Shown piece after piece: positions 53,101 through 63,589 of a DNA stretch of 64,000 nt. A program made the translations under genes and the position numbers. The notes under the pieces were generated by a model, which was given only the letters and a program-made list of their open reading frames with translations, was not told the DNA's origin and ran no database searches. The stretch comes from Acanthosepion esculentum. Taxonomy: Eukaryota > Mollusca > Cephalopoda > Sepiida > Sepiidae. The stretch lies in NCBI GenBank assembly GCA_964036315.1, contig OZ038487.1:59673162-59737161 (forward strand), given 5' to 3'. Numbering within the stretch: the first letter of the stretch is position 1; every line of letters begins with the position of its first letter.

Positions 53101-53226
53101 AGCGCATGCGCGCGTGGACACGCGTAGCTTGATTAGTTGACAATAATCGACAGTGATTGTATAACAGGATATAAAACGTGAAAGGTGACATCCGAAAAGA
53201 TAAACAAATCTAATTGCTTTTAGGTA
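53101..53226 (+). promoter_or_regulatory. Weak candidate promoter with first-exon donor
   Basis: AGCGCATGCGCGCGTGGACACGCG (53101-53124) is the most CpG-rich spot in the region. 45 bases on comes GATATAAAACG (TATA box, 53169-53178), and 45 bases after that TTTTAG|GTAAGAA (53218-53230), a strong 5' splice site consensus. Arrangement fits a TATA promoter with a very short non-coding first exon on the plus strand. All parts are short and could coincide by chance; no coding sequence is visible downstream. Confidence 0.22.
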
Positions 53227-53990
53227 AGAATTACCACCTGCTCATTTTCCTTCCTTTTTGGGTCGGAGCGATTTTATTGATGAACACAGAAAAAAATCAG
53301 AGACGAATAACAAACGCGTTTACATAAATCTTTTATTCTACACCTCCATAGATATGCATGTACAGTAGCAAGAGTAATTGTAATATTATCCGTTCCCATA
53401 TACGGAAACATTGTCCGAACATCCAGTATGGTTGTCGGGCAATGTTTCTCTATATAAAATCTTTCTCTAAAAATAATTTTTTCTGGAAAAATCTTTCTGT
53501 AAAAGATTTTTCTGGAAAATAGGATTTTTAAGTCCAGTAGCTGTTATCGCTCTTTCTAGTATTTATGGAGGTTTCCTTCCTAACCTTTTATTTGAAGTAG
53601 TGTAGAACGTCAACATCTTGTATATGGCAATAGTTTTTTTATTCGAGTTACACGTGGTAAACATTTTGGTTGTTGGTGCTGCTTTTGAAAGTCCTCAAGT
53701 GATGTGGTTTCCGTTATTTTAAAATAAGCAAAGTAGTCGGACTCACTTTTTCTCAAAAACAACATTCCCAGAAGAACGAATCCAATCTTTTTGGTTATTT
53801 CGCGGCTCGTTAGAAAAAGGACAGAGGCGGAGTGTCCGAAGATTCCGACTTGAAACTTCTAAAATATTTCTTCTCGTGCTACGGATTTGTCAAAATGTCT
53901 ATTAATATATAATAAATATCATCAATCTTATTGGAAATATTGCTGTCGTTTTCTTGTCTTCCTCAAATTTCATTAGCCGGCCTATCAAAT
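53227..53990. other. Unassigned
   Basis: No coding trace. AAAATCTTTCT/AAAAATCTTTCTGTAAAAGATTTTTCTGGAAAA (53457-53520) is a local inverted and direct repeat. Confidence 0.4.
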
Positions 53991-54025
<35 letters not shown>

Positions 54026-54070
54026 CGCACGCGCGCACACACGCGCACACACACCACACACACACTCACG

Positions 54071-54128
<58 letters not shown>
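53991..54128. repeat. (AC)n-(AT)n microsatellite with GC steps
   Basis: About 55 AC units with CGCGCG and ACCACAC interruptions, then AT. Confidence 0.96.
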
Positions 54129-54129
<1 letters not shown>

Positions 54130-54314
54130 GACTGGCGTATACGTAATAAATTCCAATAAACAAAAAATACTATTCTTATTAAAAGAATGCTCAATAAAGA
54201 GTAGAGCAAATATAATTTATTCGAAAATGATGACATAAATATGTTGTAAAATCACTACAAAAATAGCCATTTTGTTTCAACACTTCTGATGTCTTATCAA
54301 GTTATGGTGTTGAA
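54129..54314. other. Unassigned
   Basis: No feature recognised. Confidence 0.4.
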
Positions 54315-54321
54315 TGTTGAC

Positions 54322-54437
<116 letters not shown>

Positions 54438-54494
54438 GTAAATATTAATAAATACACAAATACCAACGTTTATTGTACAAATCAGTTTCATGAT

Positions 54495-54624
54495 TTTCCA
54501 ACTCGTCGGGCACAAATGGTAAATAAACCACTTAATACAGTTGATTTTTTTTTAAAAATCATTTTTTTTTTAAATAAACTGTATTAAGTGGTTTTTCTAA
54601 ATTTTGTTCATGATGAGTTGGAAA
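54495..54624. repeat. Imperfect 48-bp inverted repeat
   Basis: TTTCCAACTCGTCGGGCACAAATGGTAAATAAACCACTTAATACAGTT (54495-54542) pairs with AAACTGTATTAAGTGGTTTTTCTAAATTTTGTTCATGATGAGTTGGAAA (54576-54624). Inner 17 bases are perfect. Between the arms is TGATTTTTTTTTAAAAATCATTTTTTTTT, itself a small palindrome. Confidence 0.75.
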
Positions 54625-54649
54625 CAGGTTGCAGGAGCTTTAGCAAAAA

Positions 54650-54760
54650 CAAAAAAATATTAAGAGATAGAAAGGAGAGGAACTTGTAGAGAATCACGTC
54701 AACGTCCTGAAGGCAAACAGCCTATAGAATAATAATAATAAGAAGAAGAAGAATTTGAAC
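54650..54760 (+). mobile_element. LINE-A 3' tail with AAT/AAG microsatellite
   Basis: AAAGGAGAGGAACTTGTAGAGAATCACGTCAACGTCCTGAAGGCAAACAGCCTATAGAATAATAATAATAAGAAGAAGAAG. The simple repeat is the LINE's own 3' tail. Confidence 0.72.
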
Positions 54761-54979
54761 ATCACCACAAGTGGCCTAATCTCTAGATAATTTGCCAATC
54801 AAGCCTGAAGAATAACACTATCTACTGGTTAAAGCATTAACAAATTTTAAATACAGATATTACATTCTACTAGATTGTTTCCCAAACCAGACGAGAGGAA
54901 GAGAAAGCACTGCAATTTATCCTATATCTGGGTGTGGAGGAGAAAGTTTTTATACCGTTCCTATGTGTATTTGTGAGAA
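54761..54979. other. Unassigned
   Basis: No gene; CAGATATTACATTCTACTAGATTG (54853-54876) also occurs at 41366-41389. Confidence 0.4.
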
Positions 54980-55075
54980 AGTGAACGTTATGAAACCGGC
55001 ACGAATTCGAACTCGGTTCTCCGATTTCTCTTTTCGAGCCGCTAACCGTTTCACTACCATCGTCAATCCCTAACT
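54980..55075 (-). mobile_element. tRNA-like SINE head
   Basis: The minus strand GATGGTAGTGAAACGGTTAGCGGC (box A), GAACCGAGTTCGAATTCGTGCC (box B). Related in style to the head at 62750-62925. Confidence 0.55.
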
Positions 55076-55319
55076 TAGCAGTTAAAGCAGATGTTGAGTC
55101 GATATTTTAATAATGAATGTCTTAAATGGCTACTGATAGTTCACACTACTTTCTACTAAAGAACTTTTCTTTCATTAGATTGGCACAAGGCCAAAATTAT
55201 GGAGCACTCATTGATGATCGTACTCATTACTCAGTAATAAGTATTAAACTGGGGATGAGTAGTTACCGTTATGGCTATCGGCGCAGAAGACAGAAAAGGC
55301 GAACCAGGTTCAACTTGCA
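55076..55319. other. Unassigned
   Basis: An open frame (55126-55395) runs into the following LINE-A but the first part shows no known motif. Confidence 0.4.
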
Positions 55320-56000
55320 CCTTAGTCTTATTCATACTAGTGACTGCAAGAAGACGGAAATTATGGTCATCAGTAATAGAAAAAATACAAAATAAATTTT
55401 ACAGTTCCTGAGATTTAAATATCTTGTAAGCGTTTTAACTAAGCAACCGACTACGCACTAGACTAGCGAAAGAAGACTATTGAAAGCTTAGAATGTTGTT
55501 GAAAAACGAGGAAAAATTGTTACAAAAACAAGAAAAGAAAAGGATGCTGGATCGCTATCTGTTTTCCATCCTCTTATATGATAGTGGATGTTGGACGAAA
55601 TCCTTACAATTGAGGAGAAAGCTGGACGCAACAGATATAAGGTTTTACAGAAGAAGCGAATAAGCAACAAGAGAGTATTGAAGAAAATGGCACGGAAAGA
55701 ACAAGTCTGCTTAGAATCTGGAAGAAAAAGCAGCGGAAATTCCTTGGCCACATAATGAGGTACAAGAGCTTAGAAAATTTAACACTCACGGGGGTACATT
55801 GATGATAAAAGATATGTGGAAAGCCAGCGAGACACTTAGCTGACGATCTGGTGTGAACGGACGGCGGAACGGATTCGGTGGCCGTAGCAAAGGCAGAAAA
55901 AAAATGCTACGGTCACAAGAGATTGGACGTTTTGGAGAGCTGATCACCAAAGTTCCGAAGGAAAGCAAAAGCCATGAGAAATCAATTGTTTTCATAATAA
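55320..56000 (+). mobile_element. LINE-A RT C-terminal region
   Basis: Begins with CKKTEIMVISNRKNTKINFT (55346-55405), then, in other frames, the 'FKYL.S.LT', 'RIAKEDY.K' and 'LYDSGCWTKSLQLRRKLDAT' blocks (to about 55640), 'RKKQRKFLGHIMRYKSLEN' and LTLTGVH (55720-55800), and a decayed end with GGAGAGCTGATCACCAAAGTTCCGAAGG (55936). The RT palm lies outside. Many stops. Confidence 0.78.
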
Positions 56001-56214
56001 AACCTGACGCCCCTAAAGCAAGTTATACTCAATATTTGTTTTTTTTTAAATAAAAAAAAAATATATTATCTGTCAAAATTCACATAATGTATTGTGCATA
56101 TAAATATATATAAACTGAAAATTCTAGCAATTTTACTATGGATTTACGTATAATTATTATCAACGTACGTTAAAAAGTTGTTTTTTCTCGACTTTATTTA
56201 AGAAAATAGGGCGA
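56001..56214. other. Unassigned
   Basis: AT-rich; poly-A stretch behind the LINE-A end. Confidence 0.4.
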
Positions 56215-56290
56215 GAGTGTAGCGTAATGGTTAGTGGTGTAGAAATTGGCAGTCGAGTTTAAATCTCAGTTAAACATTTACTAACAAGCT
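56215..56290 (+). mobile_element. tRNA-like SINE head
   Basis: GAGTGTAGCGTAATGGTTAGTGG (box A) and GCAGTCGAGTTTAAATCTC (box B), 35 bases apart, as in tRNA-derived SINEs. Confidence 0.6.
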
Positions 56291-56459
56291 GCATAGACCT
56301 TTAACAAATACAATTAAGGTACTATAAAGAAAATAATCTGAAAGACATCTTTAACAAAACTGACCCAAATGACCTTTTAGAATTTCTAAAAGCAACAAAA
56401 TTATATAACAAAATATAGTCGCAAAAGAAGATAGTATATAATTATCACACATTAAATCA
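56291..56459. other. Unassigned
   Basis: No feature recognised. Confidence 0.4.
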
Positions 56460-56695
56460 CAACACCTCTACCTATAAAACTATTGCCGGTGGTACGTTTT
56501 TTTTAAAAAGAAACTATTGCCGGCAATATGTTTTTTTTTTCTTAAGAGAAAGTATTACCAGCAATACGTTTTTTGAGAAGAAATATCACCAGAAATAGTA
56601 TTTTGACAAAACAAAATAATGAGGGGAAAAAAAAGTCGGCATTAAATGACCCATTGCGGTTAATATGCCGTAAAACACAACAAATTAAATCAAAT
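56460..56695 (-). repeat. TACGG interspersed repeat with tandem units, second copy
   Basis: Four units of the type ACTATTGCCGGCAATATGTTTTTTT / AGTATTACCAGCAATACGTTTTTTGAGAAGAAAT, then GTCGGCATTAAATGACCCATTGCGGTTAATATGCCGTAAAACA. Same layout as 47330-47485. Each unit contains a small inverted repeat (ATTGCCGGCAAT). Confidence 0.7.
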
Positions 56696-56869
56696 CAAAT
56701 CTCAGCTTCTAATGTTTCTTCCACTTCACACTAATGTCTTCGAGAAAAGCATGAATTCCCACCTTTTCCTGTAATACCCGTAGCTGTCGGTTAAATATCA
56801 AGGGAGACGCGACTCTAGTCTTATATGAGCGCCTGTATAGGTGACTAACATCTCTGAATTTAAAACCCG
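56696..56869. other. Unassigned
   Basis: No feature recognised. Confidence 0.4.
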
Positions 56870-56980
56870 TTAAGAAGACCAGAAGATATATTGGGAAATA
56901 TACAGATAACAAAAAGAAGGAAGATGTGGAGAGCCATGTTCAGCTACGTCATGTAGATGAATGGCATGAAAAATTGAATG
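56870..56980 (+). mobile_element. LINE-A 3' tail
   Basis: AAAAGAAGGAAGATGTGGAGAGCCATGTTCAGCTACGTCATGTAGATGAATGGCATG. Confidence 0.6.
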
Positions 56981-57734
56981 GTTTACCAGATTATTATGCT
57001 CTTTACCCACCATTAATGGTAACCAGGTGAATTTCTGAGTTGTATGCGAATTATAGCTTCTTAAATTGGGCAAAATCTTTTGAAAAAGTTTGATAACAAA
57101 AGTAACTAAGTGTAGTTATGTCCGTAAGGTAAAATCTACGGTAGCGCAGAAGGACAGTGAATTATAAAATGTGCCCTGGAGTTATAAGGTGGAGGGAAAC
57201 GCGGTTTATAATGAACAACAAAATATTTCAGTCAGAATTACAGACTGCGAAGAAAAAAATAGGCTTGAATAGGGACGTAATAATAGATGTGAAAAGAAGT
57301 TTTCTCTGTAGATAGAAAAATCGGGCGCCGTTGAGAAACATCCGATTGATTGATAGGACTCAGGGCAGAATTTGTCACCGGTCGATGGTCGAGAGATGAT
57401 GGAAATCAGTCTCGGAGCTTTAGACAGAAATGAATTGAAAACATATAGGTTATTTATCATTGGCATGCTTTTGGAAGCCACTGAAAAAGCCAGATAAATT
57501 TGTTAGTCTGTGTTTATTTTGCAGAGGTGGCGGAGGATTTTACATGTACAACAGGCCAAAGTCACTGGAGACTGAAGAAAACAGATTTGGAAAATAGATA
57601 AAAATGAAATGAATTGGAAACATTTACATTTATTAAGATTGTAAATTATTGCCTTCCTTCAAGAGCTAATCCTCGGATTTTAGTTCTGTCACGTTGCTGA
57701 GTTAGTTGCCTATTAGCCTGTGTTTGATTTGGGT
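56981..57734. other. Unassigned
   Basis: A minus-strand frame of 91 codons (57206-57481) resembles no family I know. No other signal. Confidence 0.35.
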
Positions 57735-57830
57735 TTGGTTTTGTTTGTTTTACGGCGTATCAAGCCATTGGATAATTTAATGTCGATTTTTTTCCTAATA
57801 AAGCCTTGTATTTAAGTAGTCAATTTTTAT
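57735..57830 (+). repeat. TACGG interspersed repeat
   Basis: TTTTGTTTGTTTTACGGCGTATCAAGCCATTGGATAATTTAATGTCGATTTTTTTCC is the reverse of the ends of 47330-47485 and 56460-56695. Confidence 0.6.
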
Positions 57831-57899
57831 TTTGTTTTAAATGGCGAGTTTAATTACTGAACATTTTCTCGATGGAAATCAGTTTAATTACAACTACAA

Positions 57900-58125
57900 A
57901 CTGGAATATCTAAATGAATCTGTATTTTGAAAATGTTCTTTTAAGTTTATTGTTTCATAGTAATTTAAGTGGATTGAATTAAAATTGCTGCAGTTTGTCT
58001 GTCTGTGTTTTATGGCGAATGGCTCTTGGCATGCCGCACATACCGGAGGATCTTCCTTTTTTATGATATATGAATGGGTTATGGTAGTATGTCCAACATG
58101 GGGCCTGGACATAATCACTTCTTCT
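57900..58125 (-). mobile_element. Non-LTR retrotransposon C-terminus with Cys/His cluster
   Basis: The minus strand has an open frame (58118-57894): 'SRPHVGHTTITHSYIIKKED', then PPVCAACQEPFAIKHRQTNC. The pattern LR.GHT..THSYL......P.C..C..P....H....C is the end of ORF2 of I/jockey-group LINEs (after or in place of an RNase H domain). Cys and His positions are kept. It is distinct from LINE-A, B and C ends in this window, or is the missing last part of LINE-B. Confidence 0.75.
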
Positions 58126-58139
58126 CTTCCAGTTTGGTT

Positions 58140-58505
58140 TCTTTATCGAGCCAGATAATTCTTCTCGTGTGAATCCCTTAACCGGGTATTGAACTCACAC
58201 TGTTTGGGTCCTGTCACTGGATCAAACCAACGCCTTTATCCACACAGATGTCCTCAAGGACACATGTCAGTGGTTAAAGAAGTGGAGAACTCGGAGAGGG
58301 GAATTAACAGGAGACAACTGATAACTGACATCCATTAAACATGGCACGTGGAACTAGAACAGTCTACCCCATGGAGCAAAAAAAAAAAAGGGTTCAGTTC
58401 GACATTCCAACCAACTGAAGAAGGCTGGAGCGTACAACGTCCGAAACGTTGTAATAAATATGGCGACAAAGATGAGGACGATAGTCCGAATAATTAAATA
58501 GTACG
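58140..58505. mobile_element. SINE-1: inverted head followed by plus-strand copy
   Basis: 58170-58256 is the tRNA-like head of SINE-1 on the minus strand (GGTATTGAACTCACACTG, GGGTCCTGTCACTGGATC, AACGCCTTTATCCAC). 58254-58505 is a plus-strand copy (AAGGACACATGTCAGTGG, then a jump to AGAAGTGGAGAACTCGGAGAG), with CTGAAGAAGGCTGGAGCGTACAACGTCCGAAACGTTGTAATAAATATGGCGACAAAGATGAGGACGATAGTCCGAATAATTAAATAGT. The part of the head missing from the plus copy is just the part present in the inverted piece. Confidence 0.75.
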
Positions 58506-59329
58506 GTAAAACCAACTAATAATAATTGACTGGATATTTTCTCGATTGAAATAAAAGAAACTGTTTGTTAATAGCTCTTTATTATAACATTTTTTCAGTA
58601 AATTAGAACGTCCATTAAATGGTACAATTCTCTTGTAATATTGATTTACTTCCAATGTTTTATTTTTTGTAGCGTTAACATCATGCCTGTATCACTTCCT
58701 TCTCTTCAAGTGAATTCTCATACTCATATTTTTCTGTTGTTTAAATTGAGGATAATTTTGTTTAGTAATAAATTTATTTTATGAAATTGTATCGCCAGAT
58801 TAGAAAGCTCTTCTTTAAGATTTGTAGGGTTAGTGTGATTGAAACCATTTTTAACCGTTGCTCTGACAAAATGGTTGCATACAGCTGACACTTAAGGCAG
58901 CTCTGAAAATTTAGATCTGTCGAGCTTATTTAAGAATATGATACGTGTTTTCAGGTCAATATTTTAATTGTATCTCCTTACGCTGCTGGGTAAAAATCAA
59001 ACCTCAATTTTAACAAACTCGTTCCACCCTCGACGACCAATTTCAGATGTCTCGTTCCAGACGAGGCCAGGTTAGAAAATTAGTTGTTGATGTTGTATAT
59101 AAACATACATCTCCTTGACATTTTCTAAATTTATTATCTGTGGAAATCATCGCTATTATTATGAGTAGTATTAGTAGTTGTATGTAATAATGTTAAATCT
59201 ATTTTCCATATTTTCCGGGTTTTCGAAAAGCAATTATGTACTACACCAGTATGGAAGAACCGAGGCCGAATTGTAGAAATCTGCGACTTGATTAGTTTAT
59301 CATGTCTTTTATCCGATGGTGTGTCGTTT
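58506..59329. other. Unassigned
   Basis: No gene. A minus-strand stretch near 58860-58740 (NGFNHTNPTNLKEELSNLAI) looks coding-like and could be an N-terminal piece of a Penelope-like element, but evidence is too thin. Confidence 0.35.
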
Positions 59330-59617
59330 ATTGGCCATTTCAGATCCTAATTGGGAAAATTTGCAAAGAAGAAATTAAAAACAAAAATAATTTCATCCAA
59401 AACAAGGCGATAAAGTTATGAAGACGCAATGGATTTATTGAGAATGAAGGGGAATTAGAAGAAAAATAACAGAACCGGTTTGGGTTCCTCAGGAATTTTC
59501 GCGTGGGAACAAACGAGAAGGTATCACCATCTGAAGTAGCATTTTTAGTAGGAATGTCAAAATTTAATTTGCACATCGCATTGTTATAGTTGATGAAAAA
59601 TGGATTTGGATGCCAAC

Positions 59618-59650
<33 letters not shown>

Positions 59651-60065
59651 GAGAATGGTTCTCAAAAATAAGAAAGCACTGCTAACACCAAAACCATGAT
59701 TCCATCCACAGAAGTCACTGCTTTGCGTCTGGTGGAATATGAAATGTTTCATTCTTTATGAATTATTGTTACATGGGAAGAGCATAACTGCAGATGATTA
59801 TTCCCCAGCAGAATAATGCAAGTAAACATTCTGTAAAATAAACCCCAGAAAAAATAAGATTCTTAAGATGCGAGATTCTTAAAAATGATCCATACTCACG
59901 AGACTTATCACCAACAAATTTACGACTACTAGAACATTTTGTAAATGCCAGAACTTTCAGAAATGTAGTTGATATCATTTTTTTTTTAGGGAAAACAGAT
60001 TTTTTTAAAACCTCGAAAAGAAAATGTTTTTTACCAGTTGGACTGCAGTCGATCATTATGAATAT
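59330..60065 (+). pseudogene. Mariner transposase pseudogene
   Basis: The readable order is WVPQEF.RGNKREGIT-like (59470-59530), then VIVDEKWIWMPT (about 59585-59615; the Asp of DEKW is the first catalytic residue), an A31 run (59619-59649), LLTPKP.FHPQKSLLCVWWNM (about 59680-59740), 'YELL.HGKSITADDYS' (59765-59800) and, near the end, DPYSRDLSPTNLRLLEHFVN (59888-59947). Order and spacing fit the mariner family. Many shifts and stops. The inverted terminal repeats were not identified. Confidence 0.8.
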
Positions 60066-60479
60066 GTTTTCAATTATGATAAATAATATTTAAAAATGTT
60101 AGGTTAAATTATATTTTATATATATTTTTTTTGGTAAAACGTAATTTTGAATACACTTATATTAAAAGCAGCAAAGTATGAAGAAAGAACAGCTTTTGTA
60201 AAAGCTTTTTTTTTAAAGAATGGAAACTTAATGAAAACTATTCCAAAAATTATGCACATTATCTCTGACTGTATTGTTTTTGTCGGTACATTTCACCCAG
60301 TCCGTTCTCTTACCATATTCACGTTTTATCCGCAGTCGTTAATTTTCGAGCTGACTCGTTTACCTTTTGGTATATCTATCATTCAATTTAAAACCAATGT
60401 TTTTATACTTGATGAAAAATTCGGGATTTGAAATTATGGATATTACCAGTTCTATAGCAATACATGTTACTACATGTTA
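60066..60479. other. Unassigned
   Basis: An open frame of 94 codons (60147-60431) starts with 'AAKYEERTAFVKAFFLKNGN', vaguely like a transposase helix-turn-helix N-terminus, but no firm assignment. Confidence 0.3.
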
Positions 60480-60532
60480 TTTAATAAAAATAATAATAAT
60501 AATAATATTAAGAAGAAGAAGAATGCTTCCTA
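60480..60532. repeat. (AAT)n-(AAG)n microsatellite
   Basis: TAATAAAAATAATAATAATAATAATATTAAGAAGAAGAAG at the boundary of a LINE-C fragment. Confidence 0.9.
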
Positions 60533-60534
60533 AC

Positions 60535-61045
60535 TAGATATTACCAAGCACACATACTGAAAAATTGTGTTAAGACGAAATGCAGATTCAGTGATAAATA
60601 CCCAGAAACAATTGACCATCTTGTAACAGGTCTCTTGTATTATGAATATATAACTAGGCATAATAGAGTGGACCAATATCTGCACTGGAAAATATGCAAA
60701 TTTTAGGGGAAGGAAACTGCAAGAAACTGGTATGAACATGACCTAGATCCGGTTGCAGAGATAAGACCGGTGACAATTTTATGGGACTTTACAATACACA
60801 CAGACAGAACAATCAAAGCTAATCGCCAGACATCGCTATCAAAGACCACAAAAACATAATGTGCTTTCTTATTGACCTGGCAGTTCCTGCAGATTGCAAT
60901 GTATATTTGAAGGTCTTCAAATAAATATCAAAATATAAGGATCTTGAAATGGCAATCTCAAAAATCTGGCACATGTGGAGAACAATAATTCCAACTCTAG
61001 TTGGAGCCCTCGGAATGATTGCAAAACTTCTGTGTTAAATCTGTG
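60535..61045 (+). mobile_element. LINE-C C-terminal region, decayed
   Basis: Plus-strand frames show AHILKNCVKTKCRFSDKYPE-like and 'TIDHLVTG' (60550-60635), 'HNRVDQYLHWKICKF' (60660-60705), 'NWYEHD' (60725-60745), 'TILWDFTIHTDRTIKANRQ' (60775-60830), 'MCFLIDLAVPADCNVYLKVF' (60862-60920) and 'NNNSNSSWSPRNDCK'-type shifted sequence for IPTLVGALGMIAK (60985-61030). It matches and extends the C-terminal region at 15800-16375. Confidence 0.8.
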
Positions 61046-61222
61046 TGTTATTATTTTTAACATGACCTGCCTTTATAATAATAAAAATATTTACCGGTAA
61101 AATAGTATGGGGGTTTATTTTACCGAGACGAATAAAATTAGCTCAAGTGCATTTTTGTCTATTTTCCCGGGACTAGCAGAATGCCCTTTTCCGCTCAAAA
61201 ACCCGGTAGGTGTATGAACTAG
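61046..61222. other. Unassigned
   Basis: No feature recognised. Confidence 0.4.
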
Positions 61223-61228
61223 AGGATT

Positions 61229-61260
61229 TACACACACACGCACGCATGCACGCACACACA

Positions 61261-61299
<39 letters not shown>
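61229..61299. repeat. (AC)n with ACGC units
   Basis: About 35 units in total. Confidence 0.95.
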
Positions 61300-61300
<1 letters not shown>

Positions 61301-61439
61301 TATACACGCATAAGACGTTTAGTCCTCTTGACACCATGTGCTGTAAGAATAACAGAAAAGCCTTTTGAGTTATTCAGCTAGGAAGAGAACAGGTTCAAAT
61401 CGTTTTGTGACAACCACACTATATCTTTCAAATTGAGCA
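61300..61439. other. Unassigned
   Basis: No feature recognised. Confidence 0.4.
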
Positions 61440-61640
61440 ATGGTGAGAGAGAATCATTCAGGCCTTCAGTAATGGTACCAACTTTCATGTTCTGGATTCC
61501 ATTTTCAAATTCCATTCAAGAACTATGAAAAGAATGGTAAATAAGCTTTTAAAAAATGGAACAATATAAATGAAAACTGGATCAGGAGGTCACATCACTA
61601 AGAGAGATCATCATTTCAACTTATAGCTAAATGCATTCAT
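61440..61640 (+). mobile_element. Transposase N-terminal (helix-turn-helix) remnant, copy 2
   Basis: RIIQAFSNGTNFHVLDSIFK and FHSRTMKRMVNKLLKNG, then MKTGSGGHITKRDHHFNL: the DNA-binding N-terminus of an IS630/Tc1-type transposase, about 80% identical in DNA to 41390-41565. The catalytic part is absent from both. Confidence 0.62.
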
Positions 61641-61793
61641 AATGTTCAAAGTAGAGTCCAATCGTGTTATAAAAACCTCGGCTAATTCCAGTAAGATATC
61701 TTTAATCATTTCTAAAATACAACGGTACAGAACTTAATCTAACAATTGGACAGTTTTGCTGTTACATGATTTGACCAATTTTGCTGTTACACC

Positions 61794-61794
<1 letters not shown>

Positions 61795-61856
<62 letters not shown>

Positions 61857-61871
61857 TGTATGTGTGTGTGT
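61795..61871. repeat. (AT)n-(GT)n microsatellite
   Basis: About 28 AT units, a GCATGTAT step and 6 GT units. Confidence 0.96.
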
Positions 61872-62653
<782 letters not shown>

Positions 62654-62749
62654 TTTTGCTTCTTTTTTTTTCGGACACATTTGCATACGGATCAACGTGT
62701 ATAGAACGAGTATTATGCACTCACAAACAAATGTGTATATGCAACAGCC

Positions 62750-62925
62750 GGTGACTACTTCTTTGCGGACCCACCCGTCTACTAGGGCGGTTAGCAAATA
62801 CCTGCTTAACCCACAGACCCCGCGTGTGGTTTTCTTGAACGTAACAGGCGCGACCGGAATTCGAACGCAGTTCTTTACGGATCGTTAACCATTAAACTAC
62901 ACACACTGCTACGCAGAAAAGTCAG
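62750..62925 (-). mobile_element. tRNA-derived SINE
   Basis: On the minus strand: GTAGCAGTGTGTGTAGTTTAATGGTTAACG (box A), ACTGCGTTCGAATTCCGGTCGCGCC (box B), then a body GTGGGTTAAGCAGGTATTTGCTAACCGCCCTAGTAGACGGGTGGGTCCG, whose end resembles the last part of SINE-2 (CTAGTAGACGGGT). Confidence 0.68.
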
Positions 62926-63215
62926 CTGAGCAAATGACTCCCTTCAGTGACACGTTGAAAGCGTAAAACGAAGTGCTGCCGTTTTTGCTACAGAACAAGA
63001 TTGTAAACAAAAAATGTATACATATATTAAAATAAGACTGTGAAAGCTGACTGCTGTGTATTTAGAGATTCTTCATAAATTGAAAAGAAGTAACTGTAAT
63101 GATATTGCTCCTCACCTGTCATCTCGGCTTCTGTTATATTCTCACCCCCGTAGCATAGTTTCTCTGTGCCTCTTCTAGAAATATTTCCATGGTAATTATT
63201 CGGATGTGTTTTCCT
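62926..63215. other. Unassigned
   Basis: No feature recognised. Confidence 0.4.
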
Positions 63216-63219
63216 CATT

Positions 63220-63565
63220 GGTACGTATACTTTATGAATTTAAGCGCAGTACTAGATTGGTGACCAAGTCTCCTCATTTTACAGTTGAAATTGCTAGATG
63301 TAATCATAAACTCTATGCTAACGGTTTCTTTTCTAGTACTTCTCGCTTGTCGAACTCTCTTCAGTCTCCTGGCTTTCGGGTCAACTCTTCAAACATTTAA
63401 ATGTAATATCAATCGCTATCTTTTGTTTACTTAATTCCTCTTCTTTTATTGTTCTCTCTCATTAATAATATGTTCTTTGCCTCATATTCTTTCACACTCA
63501 GTAACACCTTGCATCTTAGTGGCTTTATTACCTTGCTCGGCGAGAAAGATTAAAATTAAAGACAC
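63220..63565 (+). mobile_element. LINE-B 3' end
   Basis: The frame 63206-63400 includes LYEFKRSTRLVTKSPHFTVE, 'CNHKLYANGFFSSTSRLSN' and SLQSPGF (63232-63380), then KCNINRYLL-like sequence shifted, and the 3' end TTTCACACTCAGTAACACCTTGCATCTTAGTGGCTTTATTACCTTGCTCGGCG with an A-rich tail. Confidence 0.8.
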
Positions 63566-63589
63566 TGACTACACTTTTGTTTCGCATCT

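Noticed and set aside
53991..54128. Z-DNA/regulatory element
   Set aside because: Alternating purine-pyrimidine sequence is expected for an AC repeat; nothing else here supports a function.
58690..58870. N-terminal part of a Penelope-like element on the minus strand
   Set aside because: A single phrase looks coding-like but there is no second motif or repeat copy to support it.
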